Assembly: GCF_023343835.1 (NCBI RefSeq)
Contig: NC_064439.1
Location: 28,125,933 to 28,189,932, forward strand
DNA length: 64,000 bases
Source: Lagopus muta
Taxonomy: Eukaryota > Chordata > Aves > Galliformes > Phasianidae
Reading direction: 5' to 3'
The position numbers and the translations under genes were made by a program. The stretch's first letter is position 1. Each line of letters starts with the position of its first letter. The notes beneath the pieces were generated by a model, which made no database searches, had not been told where the DNA came from, and saw only the letters and a program-made list of their open reading frames with translations. This document shows, in pieces, positions 22,801-35,834 of this stretch.

Positions 22801-25800
22801 TTAAAGATCCATGAGAGCTCCCTTCTGCTGCTTGGCGTGGCGTAAAGCCCAGTGTTTACTCAGATCCTGGAAAGGTGGCTGTGGGAAGGCTTCCCACCTG
22901 CTAACTGGATTAATGTAAATGTTTGTACATGTACCAGGGATAAAGAGGTACATCTTAACTATGTGGGTTTGGTTTTTTTTTCTACTTAACTGCTTCTTGT
23001 ATCTTAACAGCCTTGCTTCTCATGGATCTGAATATAGCGGTAAAATAATTCGTCACTCTTACAGAGAATGATATCCAGAGTTATTCAACCCTTCAATCTT
23101 GTGTTTGTCATTTTCTGTGATGGAAAAACACATACTTCTTTCTACTTGTGTAGAATACATGACACACAATGCATGTGTTCTGCTAAGGTACCCAAAGAGA
23201 ATTCCCTTCTGCACAGATGACTCCACGGTCATTTGTAAGGCTGACAGGGTGCTATCCTACACGTCTCTTAGGCACTGTAACAATGTCCAAAGGGCAAAGT
23301 TTTGTGCAGAGCACACACACCTGTCTGGCAGCGTAGAAGAGCCACAGGGAATAGCAGGGAATGCACTGACATGACAAACGACTACCAGATAGCCTTGTCA
23401 CTGCAACCCGTGCAATCACTGAACATGCACAAAAGAAGAAGGAATTCACCATTTTTCAGTGATTTGGACCTGCCTTATGCTAACAATGGCATGGAGTGGC
23501 AAGGATTAGAATGAAGGCTGCATGGGAAAAAAGGAATAAAATTCATTTTTGCATTTTTATCATTAAACCCACTGAGAAGACAATTAGAGCATTGCAATTC
23601 TGACTTGTTTCCAAAATATAAGCTCAAAAAACAGACTGACATTTATTATTTTGCACCTTAAAACAGAGATGACTGTCAGGCTATTTTCTGTTAAGCAATA
23701 AGCATATTAGTAACAGACTTCAAAGCAGTGTAAAATGTGATTTGGAGCATGATAAGAGAGTCTGTCTGAAAGTGAGGTAAAATTGTAATAAATGTAACTG
23801 TTGAGAACTTGTAAGCTGTTGTGAAACAAGTTAGCATACTTTTAAAGCTCACGCAGAAAACATGTTAGAGGAGGAGGAGAACCCCCGCAAATTCCCAAAC
23901 CAAAGATTTTTTGAATACTGACTTTTTTTTCAGAATTAAATGTCTCTTTTTCATTTTCTCAGTAAATTACATTTGAGAGATTCAACAGAAAGCACAACGT
24001 ATATTTTCATTAATGAGAGTGGTTAATTAGTTCTGATTTATGTCTTTTTCCGCTCCCTAAGATTTTGCATTTCAGTTTTATTTATTTCCACTTTCTCTTA
24101 TACGTAATGTAGACAGAATAATTTAGGTCAGGCTTTGGCTTCAAAGGAAGCAATTCATCACTTCCATCAAAAAACAATGTTAAATATAGACTGAAAAGGG
24201 AAATATTTGAGTTTATTTGGAGATTATCAGAAAATGTAAAGTAGATTTTTATACCAGACTGAAGACAGTGTGGCTTACTGTTCCCCAAAGCATGTTTTGT
24301 GATTTTCTGCCTACACTGAGGAGGAAATAAAAACAAAAGAGGGTTTTACAAGTTATAAAGCAATGAGAGCAACAACTTGTTTATTTGGAGTAACACTGGG
24401 GTAACTCAGATGGCATTGAAATGTCATGTGGGTTTTTTTTAAGATATTTGAGGCAGTAAGGCGGCATTTTTTTATATACATAGACCTTGAAGTAAACTGG
24501 ACTTTGGTGTCTACATACTTTCTAAAATGTTGCCCTAAGGAGTAAAAGTCCTATAGATTTTCACTGAGCCAGTCACTTAAATGCTTTTGAAAATTTTACC
24601 CTCAGGTTAAAATTCTAAACTCCTACTCAGTGTTAAGCAGGCAAAGTCCCATCAACATGCCCCAGTTGCAAATAAAATAGCAACTGCGTAAAGGTTTTGA
24701 AGTTTATCCTGTTTCTTTACATGTAATTAACTGAACTCTTAATATATCACTATGTTTCAGTAAACTGCTTTGTGTTTCTAATTACGTGGTCTGAAATGAT
24801 TACAGCGTATTTTAAAAATGCACACTCTACAACAAACCAGCAAAGAAAACCTGGCATAGTTTCAGCATTTGCTAAGCAAACACTTGCCAAACCTGTTGTT
24901 AGATCCGAAGCTGTAATTTAAAAACAAGCCTACAAGGGATCTGGAAGAAGATCCCTCTTTCCTTCCTTCTGCTCCATCTCCCACTCCCTTACAAGGAAAT
25001 CACTTTACCTTATCAAAACAGAGCAGTTACTGACATTTGTCTCCTGGTTGGAATCCTATCCCCGCTGTATTCAGATTTTAGGTTTGGCTAGTGCATATTC
25101 TTGTGAAAGAATAAAAGAATGTTAATGTCCAAATTCTTCAATCAGATAAATATGCACGACTCCTCCTGAAATTAAGGAAGTACCTGAGGGCAAAACCTGG
25201 CCCCAAATTAGAATTTTAATAATTGTAATACTGTGTAATCTGTTCCCTGCCAAGAGACAGAAATGGCCCATCCTGCACAATGCATTCACAGACTTACCAC
25301 GCATGTGGTAACAGGGTTTCGTTCATAACACACAAACCAGAAAATAATTGAACAGAGTATATGCAGCTTATTTTATTAAAATGAGCCCATCCATTATCCC
25401 AGTGCATTTGTACAGTACTGAAAATCTCTATTTGCTGCACTTGTAGGAACTTCCATAATCTGGAGAATGTTTCTCCATTTTCACCCCAAATGCTTTTTAA
25501 ACACTGGGAACCTGAGGTACACTGTGTTTACCACACAAAATGAAAACTGAGGGTTTCATTTTGTCTCTCTCTCAAAGAGTAAGAATATATATGTCTATAA
25601 GAATGTCATTTCAGCAAGTTCGTTTCTTTATTCTCTTTTACTGACATGTCCATCCCTCCTGAACTTGGTTTCAGTTACCTACTAAGTCCCAAACTGTTCC
25701 ATCCAATGAATGAGTGTGTCAGGATGATTGAAATGAAGACACAGAACTGAGGATCCCTTGTCTACACAGATTTCCTGTGCAGCAATTTTAAGGGCCCTGA

Positions 25801-28700
25801 GTTCACAAATAAAAGAAAATCTAGCAGGAAAAAAGCTAATAGAACCTTGCCAGTAGAAGATCTATTATCTGAAATGCTCTAGGATCTGTCTTAAATAAAT
25901 GAAATTGCATTTTAACTGGTGTGTGACTGCAGCGCAGACCTAGCTAATGAGGTGGCAGAATCCATACTGGGAGTCAAGACTGCAAAATCTTGAGCTAAAA
26001 CTTAACATTTAACAGTTTTTTAAGCTTTTTTTATGGTGAGAACATTTTGCAGTTGCTGTTGACTCACATACACAATCAAAATGTACAGAAACACATACAC
26101 ACTCAGTTTGGCTAGGAGTGTTGAAAATGCTATTGCCATGAAGTTGAGTGATGGGAATAAATATTCAGTACAGTCTACTTATCCTCTATGTTGCACATAA
26201 AATCTAGTACCAAAACTCTTCAGGGAAGGACAAAACATGGAAATTCTTTGCAGCAGTAGGTGATGAGATTTCTTTTTTTTTTTTTTTTTTCCAATCCAAG
26301 TCAGAAAAAAACCAAAACACCATATTTTTCTCAGCCTCCTTACAGAAGAAATTCCAAAGATAAAAAGAAAATCTTACCAGATGTTACTGCTCAGTGGTGA
26401 TTTTTTCCTTTGATTAATCTTGACTTTTTGAATTTAATACAATGGCAGTTTAACAGCAGCAAGATAATCCCTGCCTTAAGCATGACATTAGGTTTTAAAG
26501 GATTATTTATCTTATCTTATCTAAGCCTGGAAGTCTCTCAGTATATCTTTATGGTAATAAACAGATATTAGCTGTACTTGCCTATTCACAGACTTTTAAG
26601 CAAAACCATCCTCTAGCCTGAAGTGCAGAGGGTTGTTCGGTCTTCTTCTTAGTTATCTATATGATCACAATAGATTAGCATTTAGAATTAAAGCGTAGTT
26701 AAAGCAATATAGTTACAAAACAACAATGAGGTCCCTGTCAGCAGAGATAATCAGCAGTGATGAATTTAAAATGGCTGCTTCTCCAAAGATTAAGCTTTGT
26801 CCATGCTGACCATAACAGCAGTTCTTGTCATTATTATTGCACATGACATCAACAATAAGAAGGCAAATAGGCTCCATAACATGTGTTACCCCCATTTAAA
26901 GCTTTGCCACTGTTTATGCCTGTAATCTTAAGGCAATTAAGACATTAATTTTCCAAAGCAAGCCATGGTTGTCGTGAGGCAGATTTGTTTGGAGATTTCA
27001 GTCTTCATTTGGAATTACAAGCTGGTTTAAATAATATAGTAACATTGTTCAAAAAAGGAAATTTCAGAACATTCTGTTTGCTCACTTGGCCTCTCTGCAA
27101 TTCCTCAAAGCTTTTCGCAGAGTTCCTTTTCTCAAATGGATCCTCTCATGGAAACACTGTACAAATAAAGCCTTCATAACTGTCAACATCTGAATTTGTT
27201 TTCCAGGAGGGGTACTTCCAGTAAATTTACACTCAGAAAAAAACAGAGTAGTGTCCTTTCTGGTAGTTTTCATTTAAAACATAGCTCTGATCTCACACAC
27301 TCGTGCCTGCCTGATAAGAACAACACAGTAATTTTTGCTGTAGATGGAAAATCCTGCAAGTGAAAAATCCCTAGGCATGATTCTTCCCTGGTGGGTGCTA
27401 GAGTTGCCTCCTGCAAGTCCAGGGGATGCATTGTCCTTCTTAAAGCTGAATGTAACATCCAGCTTTGTATCAAACATCCAGTATTAGATGGTGTTTTGGT
27501 ATCTGCTTCCGACCTAATTTTTGTTTTTCTCTTGCCCTGCTACCTCTTGTAGCTGGCTGGGTGGACAACACCATAAAATTCTGCCTTCCAGGTTTCCCTT
27601 CTGAATTTTGCATCACAGATGCTCACCTCCATCCACATGTTGTGGATGTCACATACTGACTTCATCCTCTGTCCATTGCAGGCTATTGGAATGTAAGAGA
27701 TGTGATGACTGCTGGGTATTTCCATGTCTGCCTGCTGGGCTACTCTGCACAGGAAGCACCTTTAGCAATGAACAGTATTGTGAGGGCATCTCTACTGACA
27801 TTATTTTTTTATATTATTTTAATTCTTTTTTATGTAGTCAGCATTATTATGAAGTCTGTTTAAAAGGCACAAAAATGGAACTACTGGAAATCATTTAATA
27901 AGACTTTCTGTTCTTAAGTGAAGTGAGGAAAGCGGTTATTTTATTACCATTCATTTAGTCAAAAAGTATGACAAAATGAATGAATATGATGGATATGATA
28001 GGCAGCGATACATATGGCCATGAAATACTTCTTTTCATTGTATGTTCTAGTTAACTTGCTGTCAAGAAGTGTTTACAATAAGCTGTTAAAATAGATCTTT
28101 TATATAAATAAATAATTAAGAGGAAGAACAACGCGTGCTTTTCCTACAGCACTGACTTATGGTCAAATTCAAACCTCATTGAAGTCAGTGGAAATCTTTC
28201 AATTCTCTAAGTGGGAATTGGATTTTGAGTCTCCATGCAGTAAAACAATCACAGAGACACGCTGGCAGTGTGCCTATAATCTCTGTTCACAGTGTGCACA
28301 TTAAATTAACTTAAAACATCTGTCCAGTAGGTGGCATATGAGATCTCATAGTCAGGAACGTAATAAAGCAATGGCACGTCACCACCAACCCAGGAAAATG
28401 GTATTTCATCAGTTACATCCAAAGGACCAATATGAACTTTAAGAGTCTATATGCAGAAACCAATGTGGTCTTTTTATTAGCTTTTATTTAATTTGCGTTA
28501 TTAGATTCACATTTCCATGTTAAAAAGAACTTGTCGCATTTATGAATAGCAGTTATAAAATATTTGATTTACCCATCTAGTTAGAAATAGGTCACATTTT
28601 TCAGTTTCTCCATTACTTAATGTTTATTACTAATGTCAGCACGCTTATGTTTATAATATGGTAGCAGTCCTTCCCAAATCTTTGTTCCAAATGTATAATG
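19875..28700. other. SOSTDC1 upstream flank and gene desert, left part
   Basis: No exon, RNA gene or definite transposable element was recognised here. The first few hundred bases (19900-20200) are moderately GC-rich and contain an NRF1-like TGCATGCGCA at 20135-20144 and a TCF/LEF-type CTTTGATC at 20396-20403. Both are short enough to be chance. Runs of A18 at 22458-22475 and T18 at 26273-26290 are present. A possible ancient repeat relic lies at 28143-28230. SOSTDC1 enhancers may be hidden here but need cross-species alignment to be seen. Confidence 0.55.
28143..28230. repeat. Possible ancient amniote repeat relic
   Basis: The phrase TCAAACCTCATTGAAGTCAG followed by TGGAAATCTTTC and a later GGGAATTGGATTTTGAGTC resembles an old dispersed amniote repeat with the theme 'cattgaagtcaatgggagttttccattgacttcaatggg'. 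The resemblance is from memory and family assignment is not possible by eye. Confidence 0.3.
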
Positions 28701-28701
28701 A

Positions 28702-28869
28702 AGGACTGGAACAGGCTCCCCAGGGCAGTGGTCATAGCTGCAAGCCTGCCAGAGTTCAAGCAGTGTTTGGACAATATTCTCAGACACAAGGGTTGAATTT
28801 TGAGTGGCCCTGTGCAGAGCCAGGAGTTGGACTCCATGATTCTTCTGGGTTCCTTCCAGCTCGAGATAT
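28702..28869 (+). mobile_element. CR1 LINE 3' fragment, sense
   Basis: The segment contains GGACTGGAACAGGCTCCCCA, GGGCAGTGGTCATAGC, GCCAGAGTTCAAGCAGTGTT and GGAGTTGGACTCCATGATTC, ending CCTTCCAGCTCGAGATATCC. This is the order of the CR1 3' end in sense. The same phrases recur in the longer fragment at 45590-45730. The element runs straight into the pentanucleotide array. Confidence 0.9.
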
Positions 28870-28870
28870 C

Positions 28871-28977
28871 CTATGCTATGCTATGCTATGCTATGCTATG
28901 CTATGCTATCCTATCCTATCCTATCCTATCCTATCCTATCCTATCCCATCCCATCCCATCCTATCCCATCCTATCCT
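28871..28977. repeat. Pentanucleotide microsatellite (CTATG)7(CTATC)8 and variants
   Basis: There are 21 five-base units: seven CTATG, eight CTATC, then CCATC x3, CTATC, CCATC, CTATC and a partial unit. It begins exactly where the CR1 3' end stops. CR1 elements normally end in a few copies of a short ATTCTATG-type repeat, so this array is most simply an expansion seeded by that tail. The ordered blocks record successive single-base changes followed by amplification. Confidence 0.97.
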
Positions 28978-30442
28978 GACTTTTTCTCATTCGTCCTGAC
29001 AAAAAGGTTAGTCTGCTTAGATGTCATTAGTGAATACAGTCCCTTTTTTCTTAAAAGCACCTTTCCTCTCCAAGATGCACTGCTTCCTATGGACATTCAG
29101 CACCAAGACTCTGATTTTAATCTCAGGCCAATGTAAGAAATCTGAGGGCTTCCTTGAAAAGGAGACTTGGGAATCTTCCAGTCCCATTTGATTTCTTTTT
29201 GTATCACTAACCATTCTTTATTTTGATACAATAGGTAATGTGACACTGACTTGATACCACAGCACCACATAAGACTTAACACTACTTTGTGAAACTACCA
29301 TACCTGAAAGAACTTCAAAATATCTTAATTATCCCACACACAAAGATTAAAGGAAGGAAGATAGTCCCAGAAATACAGAGGCTGCTTAATGTAATCATAC
29401 TTCAGGATTATTCTTGGTTATTAAGGTCTTTTTTGGCTAGGGATTTTGCAGAGGATTGAAGTCACTCATTGTTTTATTACCTTCAGCAAAACATCTAAGA
29501 AGGAGCACTGAGTTTGTCCTTCAAATTCAGCTTTCAGCTTTGTGGTGCACATAATCTTTTCATGGTAAAAGTTCAGGCCGTATCCCAAACCTTAATTGGT
29601 TTGGGCCCCAGCATCAAATGTTGGTGGTGTGCTTGAAAACATCTCATTAATCTAATCTTGTGACTTTGGGGCCATTACGATGGTTTTTATGTCTAGGATT
29701 TGCATTTGTACTGTCAAGTATATGTGGATCTCAGAATATTCTCAAGACCTAACTCTCCCATAATTCACACCACAAACCCTTAAACTAATAGCAAGGAATT
29801 ATTTTAGCATAAGTGCCAGAAGGTGGAAAAACACTTACAAAACTCAGAAACTGATTACACTCAGTGGTTTTGTGTGGGCCAGGCTTTTGTTCAGGCAAGC
29901 TGCCTGGACTTCACCCAGGCAAAATCAATCACAGTAATGGTTCATCAGTTAGTATTGAGAGGTTGTTTTTCCTTATAGAGTGTAGATTATTTAAAACCAG
30001 GCTGTGAGTGGGCTACATACAAATGTACAGATGGAAAATTTGTGGGACCTGTGGCTGAGTGTGCGCATGTCTGCAGTCAAACCCACTTCTCAGTTTGTAG
30101 TCTAGACATGGCCTTATGGGTTGGATTTGGAAACACTGAACCTCACAGAGATGAAAGTAGGGTTTGATACCCTAAGGCAGATGAGCTGGAATGTGGAGAA
30201 AGCCTAATAATGCAGGTTACTTTAAAGTCTAAAGTATGACTGTGGTCAATCCTGCCTTTTTGAATGGGGAAGGGGGAGTTTCATCTCATCAAAATTTGGC
30301 AGGTATAATTCAAGATAAATAGTTTGAATCTCTAGTGACTGTGGTTTGGAAACAAAATTAAACTTGCAATAAATTTCTGTAAATGTTCTTTCTGAATATT
30401 CTGCTTAACACAACTTCTCTCTTGGAGGCAGCTGTAATAATA

Positions 30443-30575
30443 CAATATTTTGTATTTATAAAGTGCTTTTCATCCTGAAAAATCCCAACAGGCTTTGCAG
30501 TCTGCATTCATTCACCATCACCTAAATGTGACTGAATTGTGTGGGGAACAACAGCCAGACATGGAGGTACATTGC
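30443..30575. repeat. Possible ancient amniote repeat relic
   Basis: The string TTTATAAAGTGCTTTTCATC followed by AATCCCAACAGGCTTTGCAG and later TGGGGAACAACAGCCAGA resembles an old dispersed element known from reptile, bird and mammal genomes, with the theme 'tatagcgcttttcatccaaggatctcaaagcgctttaca'. The match is from memory and diverged. A repeat-library search would decide. Confidence 0.3.
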
Positions 30576-33500
30576 ACACAATGGGCTATGGAAGTTTTGG
30601 CTGAAAACACTGTACTAAAATCTCATCACTGTTGAAAAGCCTACATATTTTTATCTGCATGAAATGTGCAGGACCTTGGATTTTTCAAATCACTCAGCTG
30701 ACTGTAAGCTTCACCAGTCCACTAAGTACTTGGGAAGGTAAAAGCATATAAGTGATTTGGTTGGACTGGAATAATTATAGCTGGGGTATCTTATAAATAC
30801 TGCATTTGGCTTTCCTTGTTGGATATCTCTGGATGTTTGCTCCAGCTCTTTACGGTGCTGCATGCAGATGAGTTAGTTTTCAGGTACAAAACTGTAGTGA
30901 GGCTGCAGACAAACAAAAACATTTCCCTGCAAGAGGGTGACAGACTGAAAGTTACACTTCCCAGACTGGCAGGCTTCTTTAAAATCAGAGAACACTATAT
31001 ATATTAGAAAGAAAAGGACTGCATACAAGCAACTAAGGCAAGTAATATGTTAGGTGAATGTTTACGTTAAGAATGTGGGCTTTTTCATTACAGTGGAAAG
31101 AAAAGGGAGGATATAGTGAATGCTCATTTTGTTAGCTTACAAAACTGTCATATAGCCTTATGTTTTGGCATCTTGCATACTGAAAGGTCCAAAAATGCTC
31201 AATACAAGTTAGAACTCAAATATTTACTTTTTTACAAGAAAGCACTCAACTGGAGTTCAACAGAAATTTGCCTTTGTGAGGCAGGATCTAGCTTGTTGAA
31301 GAATACTGCTGTTGAAGTAGCTGCGTCATTCACTAAAATGCAGTTATTAAAGACTGGAAAAAGAATGGATTTAGTATGTAGCATTAAAAATATTAAATCA
31401 AATTGAAACTGCACTTACTACACTGAGAAAGAAGTCTCAACAAATAAAAATTTTTTTCACCAGAAGAAATAGATGACAGATTCTTGTTTTAAGTTATCCG
31501 TGCTACTTCATTCTTGCCAAATGGTCAATCCTTGTCCAAGTATTTTAATTAAATTATCAATAGAACATTTGTATACAAAGTATAACTCATATGGTACAGA
31601 TAAGTTATATATATAAACAATATAAAATACTTTAAATATACGTTTGTCTTTTTTTCTTTCTAATAGTTGACTATAATCTACAGTCTTTCCATTTCTTGTG
31701 TATGAGGTTTTAGAAGAAGTCTCTTAAAATAGGACTATTTTAATTTTTAAAAAGTCATTATAACAATTGATGTTGCTTCCTGGGATCTGTTGTTCATACA
31801 AATCTTTTTTGTTTCTCTTCCACACAAAGTCTACTGGCCAAGCTGTGTGTTCTCTGCCACAGGCTATAAAGTCTTTTATATAGAATTTCTTTGTTTCAAA
31901 GATATCTGTTTAGAAAAACAGAAGGAAAGCACTCTGTTTCTTTTTCCATGGAACGAATGCAAACTTTTCTTGTTCCTCGAACTGTGTTGGAGGAAAAGCA
32001 TGAATGAAAAGAAAAACTGATTTTTGCTACAGTTTTTAAAAGAGACAAAATTAGTTGTCTTCTCCATCTGGTTCACCGAGATGGTTTAGTTTCTATCAGC
32101 CTTACACTTATATAAAATGACAGCCTCTAAATCAAGACACTATTTTTAGTTAGATCCCAATAATCTGAGGCTATGGAAGCCACACAAAAACATGCATGCA
32201 TCTGGAAGCTCAAAAGAGGCAAAATTATGTGCATGATAAAAGTATTTAAAACATTATTTGTTACTCTTTTAAAATGGAATAATTACCAGAGCATAGATCC
32301 AATAGATTGCATTTCCCAAGGATTTTTTAAATACTGAAAGGCCACAGGTGATTGTCAGACCATTATGTGCAATATGTTAAGGCAATTATATGCAACACAT
32401 CCAGGTATTTTTCTATGGAACTTCCTAAACCTATAATTGAGAAGCATTTGTTTCATTGTGGCACTGAAATTAGAAAGACTTCAGCAAATCCATCTCCTCT
32501 GTTCATTTGGACATTTACTCCTGCCATTAAGTATGTATATCTCACTTATATTTGGAAGGTTTAAGCTTTCATCTTTTGGCCCATACAATATTTTGCCTTG
32601 TAAATGTACAGGCATACTAGATTTCAGTGTTGTCTAAGTCTTCTTTTACTTCTCTCTTCTTTATCACCATTCAGTCTCTCAAAAAGTTCCTTCCCAAGCT
32701 ACTCAGCTGAACACAAAGAAATTATTTTTGTCTCTAATAATATGGTAGAAGGCCTACTGTATACAGAGCAAAAACATCAAGGTATTCATGACAAAAATCT
32801 AATTTAAGAACAATGCTGTCAACTTCTCGGCAGTATCAAAATGAATCATTGCTCAATAATAACAATTATATGTGCCCCCAGCTTTTACAAGCATTGCTTG
32901 ATCATGCAGATAGATTCTGATGGAAAATTATTTACTTGATTAAGGTGGAACCCAACCTCCCTTGCCCCTGTTTTTGAAAGTTACCCATAATAAAGTTTAT
33001 ATAACAAGAAATGTGCCCTTTTCAGGCTGGTTGATGATTTTGCATTGGATAATGGCCGTTTATGTTTGCTCAATCCAATTATGCATTCTCTCTAGAAACA
33101 TCTTACAGCAGAAATTCCGGAGTCTTTACATTGCTTTTGTTGAAATGTACTGGTTTATGAATAAATAATACAGATGTTGTCTTTAATTCTTAGAAGACCT
33201 TGGAAAAAAAATGAGTCTAAAGCTATACATAAATCAGGAGGCTGGTTCTTTCATGGACATGTAACTAATGTGTTCCTTGAACTTATGGGTTGAAGGCTAG
33301 TGACATTTAATATGAACTGAGGTTAAATGTTTGGGTGAGTTCAGGATTACAGACCAAAATTTCCATTCCCTAGGGGTATGTTCCTTATGTATTCCATCAG
33401 TGCAAACCTTTGTATCTGAAGAAGGCCTTAAAAATTATGTGGATACTCCACACTGCAGTGGAGTGCTACGCCCAGGTGCATACTACAGAATAAAAGTAGT

Positions 33501-34729
33501 AAGATGTTGACATTTTAGGCGACCTAGGGGTGCATATATTTCTAATTCTGTGGCTTTCCATTTCTTGTAGTCTGTCACGTTTCCTTTCCCTATTGTTACT
33601 ACAGACTCCGTGGGATACCATAAGTGAAAATTCACCAAAATTCTTCACTGTAAGATCTTTCTTTTGTGCTGACTTTTGTCCTGGCAGGATATAAAGCATC
33701 TCTTTCAGTTTGTCTGGGACACAGATGGGCATGGGCAAATTTTTTCAACAACAGAGTCATTAATCAAAACAACTTCTTCTACTTTCTAATAGTCTCCATC
33801 TTACAAAATTTTGATACTTAGTAGACGGTTGAATATTTTCTATTTATGTGTGCCCGACTTTTACCCAAATCAGCCCAAATGGATTAGCTTACTGTCAGTA
33901 TTTTCTAAATCATGTAGTTTTCCTGTACTTTCAATAAAATATGGATTCCTAACAGCTTTCTGCCTCTGTGACTCATTGAAAGATAAAAATGGTCAAAATG
34001 TACTGTAAGATTAAAGAGTGATTTTTTTACAGATATGGCATTTGGGTAAAGTATAACATTTGCCCTTGAACATTCAAGTATTGAAAAATATTTCTGAGTT
34101 CCACAAATCTATTGGTGGTAACTGTGGAACCATTCATCATTATTTCATGCAGCTCCTGAACGTTATGTTGTGGGACACCATCTGGTGGATAAATGCAGCT
34201 AAAGCAAATACTTATAGGTGCAAATAAGTTGATTTTTGTTCTATAAGGTTCGTATTTTCTCAGATACCCTGCAATTTCCTTAGCCTTATCCAATCTCATA
34301 ATAAAGGGAAGTTGGAGAACTATTCAGATGCAAATCCTTCACCAGCATGGTATCTTCAAAAAGCAACCATGAATGAGCTTTGTGCTTTAAGTACTGAATT
34401 ACAACACATTTTGAATGCTGAGATACCCATGGGTCCATTTTGGCATCAGCATCGTAGAATGTACTTCTGGAGTTATTTACTGTGCTTTTATTCACATCAA
34501 GGAGCATTCCCAAAGCAGAGAAACTAGATTCCTTTAGTATGAGATTAAAATAGAAGATATGCTCCAAAAGTACACTTAATGCATTCCAGCCACAGGACCA
34601 GGCCTTTTTGTGATGTGGATGTTGGGCTCCCGGCACAAACTTTCATGCCACAGATCCTTCCTTCTTAGCCTACACTATTTGCTAAAGTAGATGTTGTTCA
34701 CATGACCCACTGGGACCTACCTACAGAAC

Positions 34730-34773
34730 AGAGCCTATATAGATATATATAGATATAGATATAGATAGGCTCT
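34730..34773. repeat. Inverted repeat around a TAGATA tract
   Basis: AGAGCCTAT (34730-34738) and ATAGGCTCT (34765-34773) are perfect 9-bp reverse complements flanking a 26-bp (ATAGATATAG)-type tract that is itself partly self-complementary. The whole 44 bp could extrude as a cruciform or mark microsatellite-driven rearrangement. Confidence 0.85.
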
Positions 34774-34951
34774 AACTAGAAACTTCAGTCCATCACAAAA
34801 TGAACTTCAAAATGGAGACGGGGCAAGCTTCTATATGCTTGAAGGTTCATAACATGGCTCTAAGGTAATTTAGTAGCTGAGAAAGTGTTCCAGATCAGCC
34901 TTTTCTCCTTAGTCAAAAAGAGTCCAAAGAATTCATTTTAGAACATGCTTA

Positions 34952-34982
34952 TTTTTTCTTTTTCTTTTTTTTTTTTTTTTTT
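34952..34982. repeat. T-rich tract with an 18-T run
   Basis: Ts are broken by two Cs and then run uninterrupted over 34965-34982. Simple sequence; no element body is attached. Confidence 0.9.
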
Positions 34983-35834
34983 GTGATGCAAAAGGTTGAA
35001 TTTGTTGAGAGATTTCCTTTGAATCCAGGGTTATTTTACTGAGTTTCTTATCATTTGGAAGGCAACATTCTGATAGATGCTACATATTCACTTGAAAAAA
35101 ATGCTTTTTATACCTTTATATTTTTATATATATTTTTAACATTCCTCATGAAGCGACCAAATTAAAAGATAGGGTGTCTTTTCTAAGAGTAAAAATGGTA
35201 GAGGAAGAAAGAGAAATAATCACGTCTGTGAATTATGATGGCTAATGTGCTAAAAATGTACTGATCTTTTTTAAGTTCATCTCAGCAAAACTTCACACAA
35301 TCACCCCATTTTTATGCCAAAAATCCAGATATTTTATAGCCTGGACTTTCCTACAGCATAAATATAAAAATAAAATAATGTCTTATTGATAGTAAATATT
35401 ATTTGCACCAACTGTATTTCTGATGAGCTGTAATAAATGTATGCTGGTTACTAAGTTAAAGTTGGCTGTAAATTTGTAAGTGCATGTAACCATGTAGTAT
35501 TTCACCTTGTGTGATATAATATTGAACCTTAAAATCTACAAGCCATATATTTAAAATGAAGTAAGCACAAATGCTTAAAATTAAGAAATCAGCAGTATTC
35601 CTGTAAATGGGGGAATCATTTACTGGGATAGTTTTACTAGGCATACCCAGCTGTGACATTTATGAGGCCAAGATAAGTAACATTGAATTATTAAGAAAGT
35701 TACTTAAGAACAAATTCAAATATGCAAGCTTTACATTCACTTTTAGGATTAGTAATGTCTATCAGATTGGTGCATGCATTGCAATTTAGCTCTTAATTTT
35801 ATATTAAGAATGTAAGAAAGACCTAACTGAGTCA

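Larger units (their letters stand above)
28978..35834. other. Gene desert, middle part
   Basis: No coding exon or RNA gene was recognised. The sequence is AT-rich. It contains a possible ancient repeat relic at 30443-30575, a TAGATA-rich inverted repeat at 34730-34773 and a T-rich tract at 34952-34982. Open frames of 60-116 codons here lack family motifs. Confidence 0.55.
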
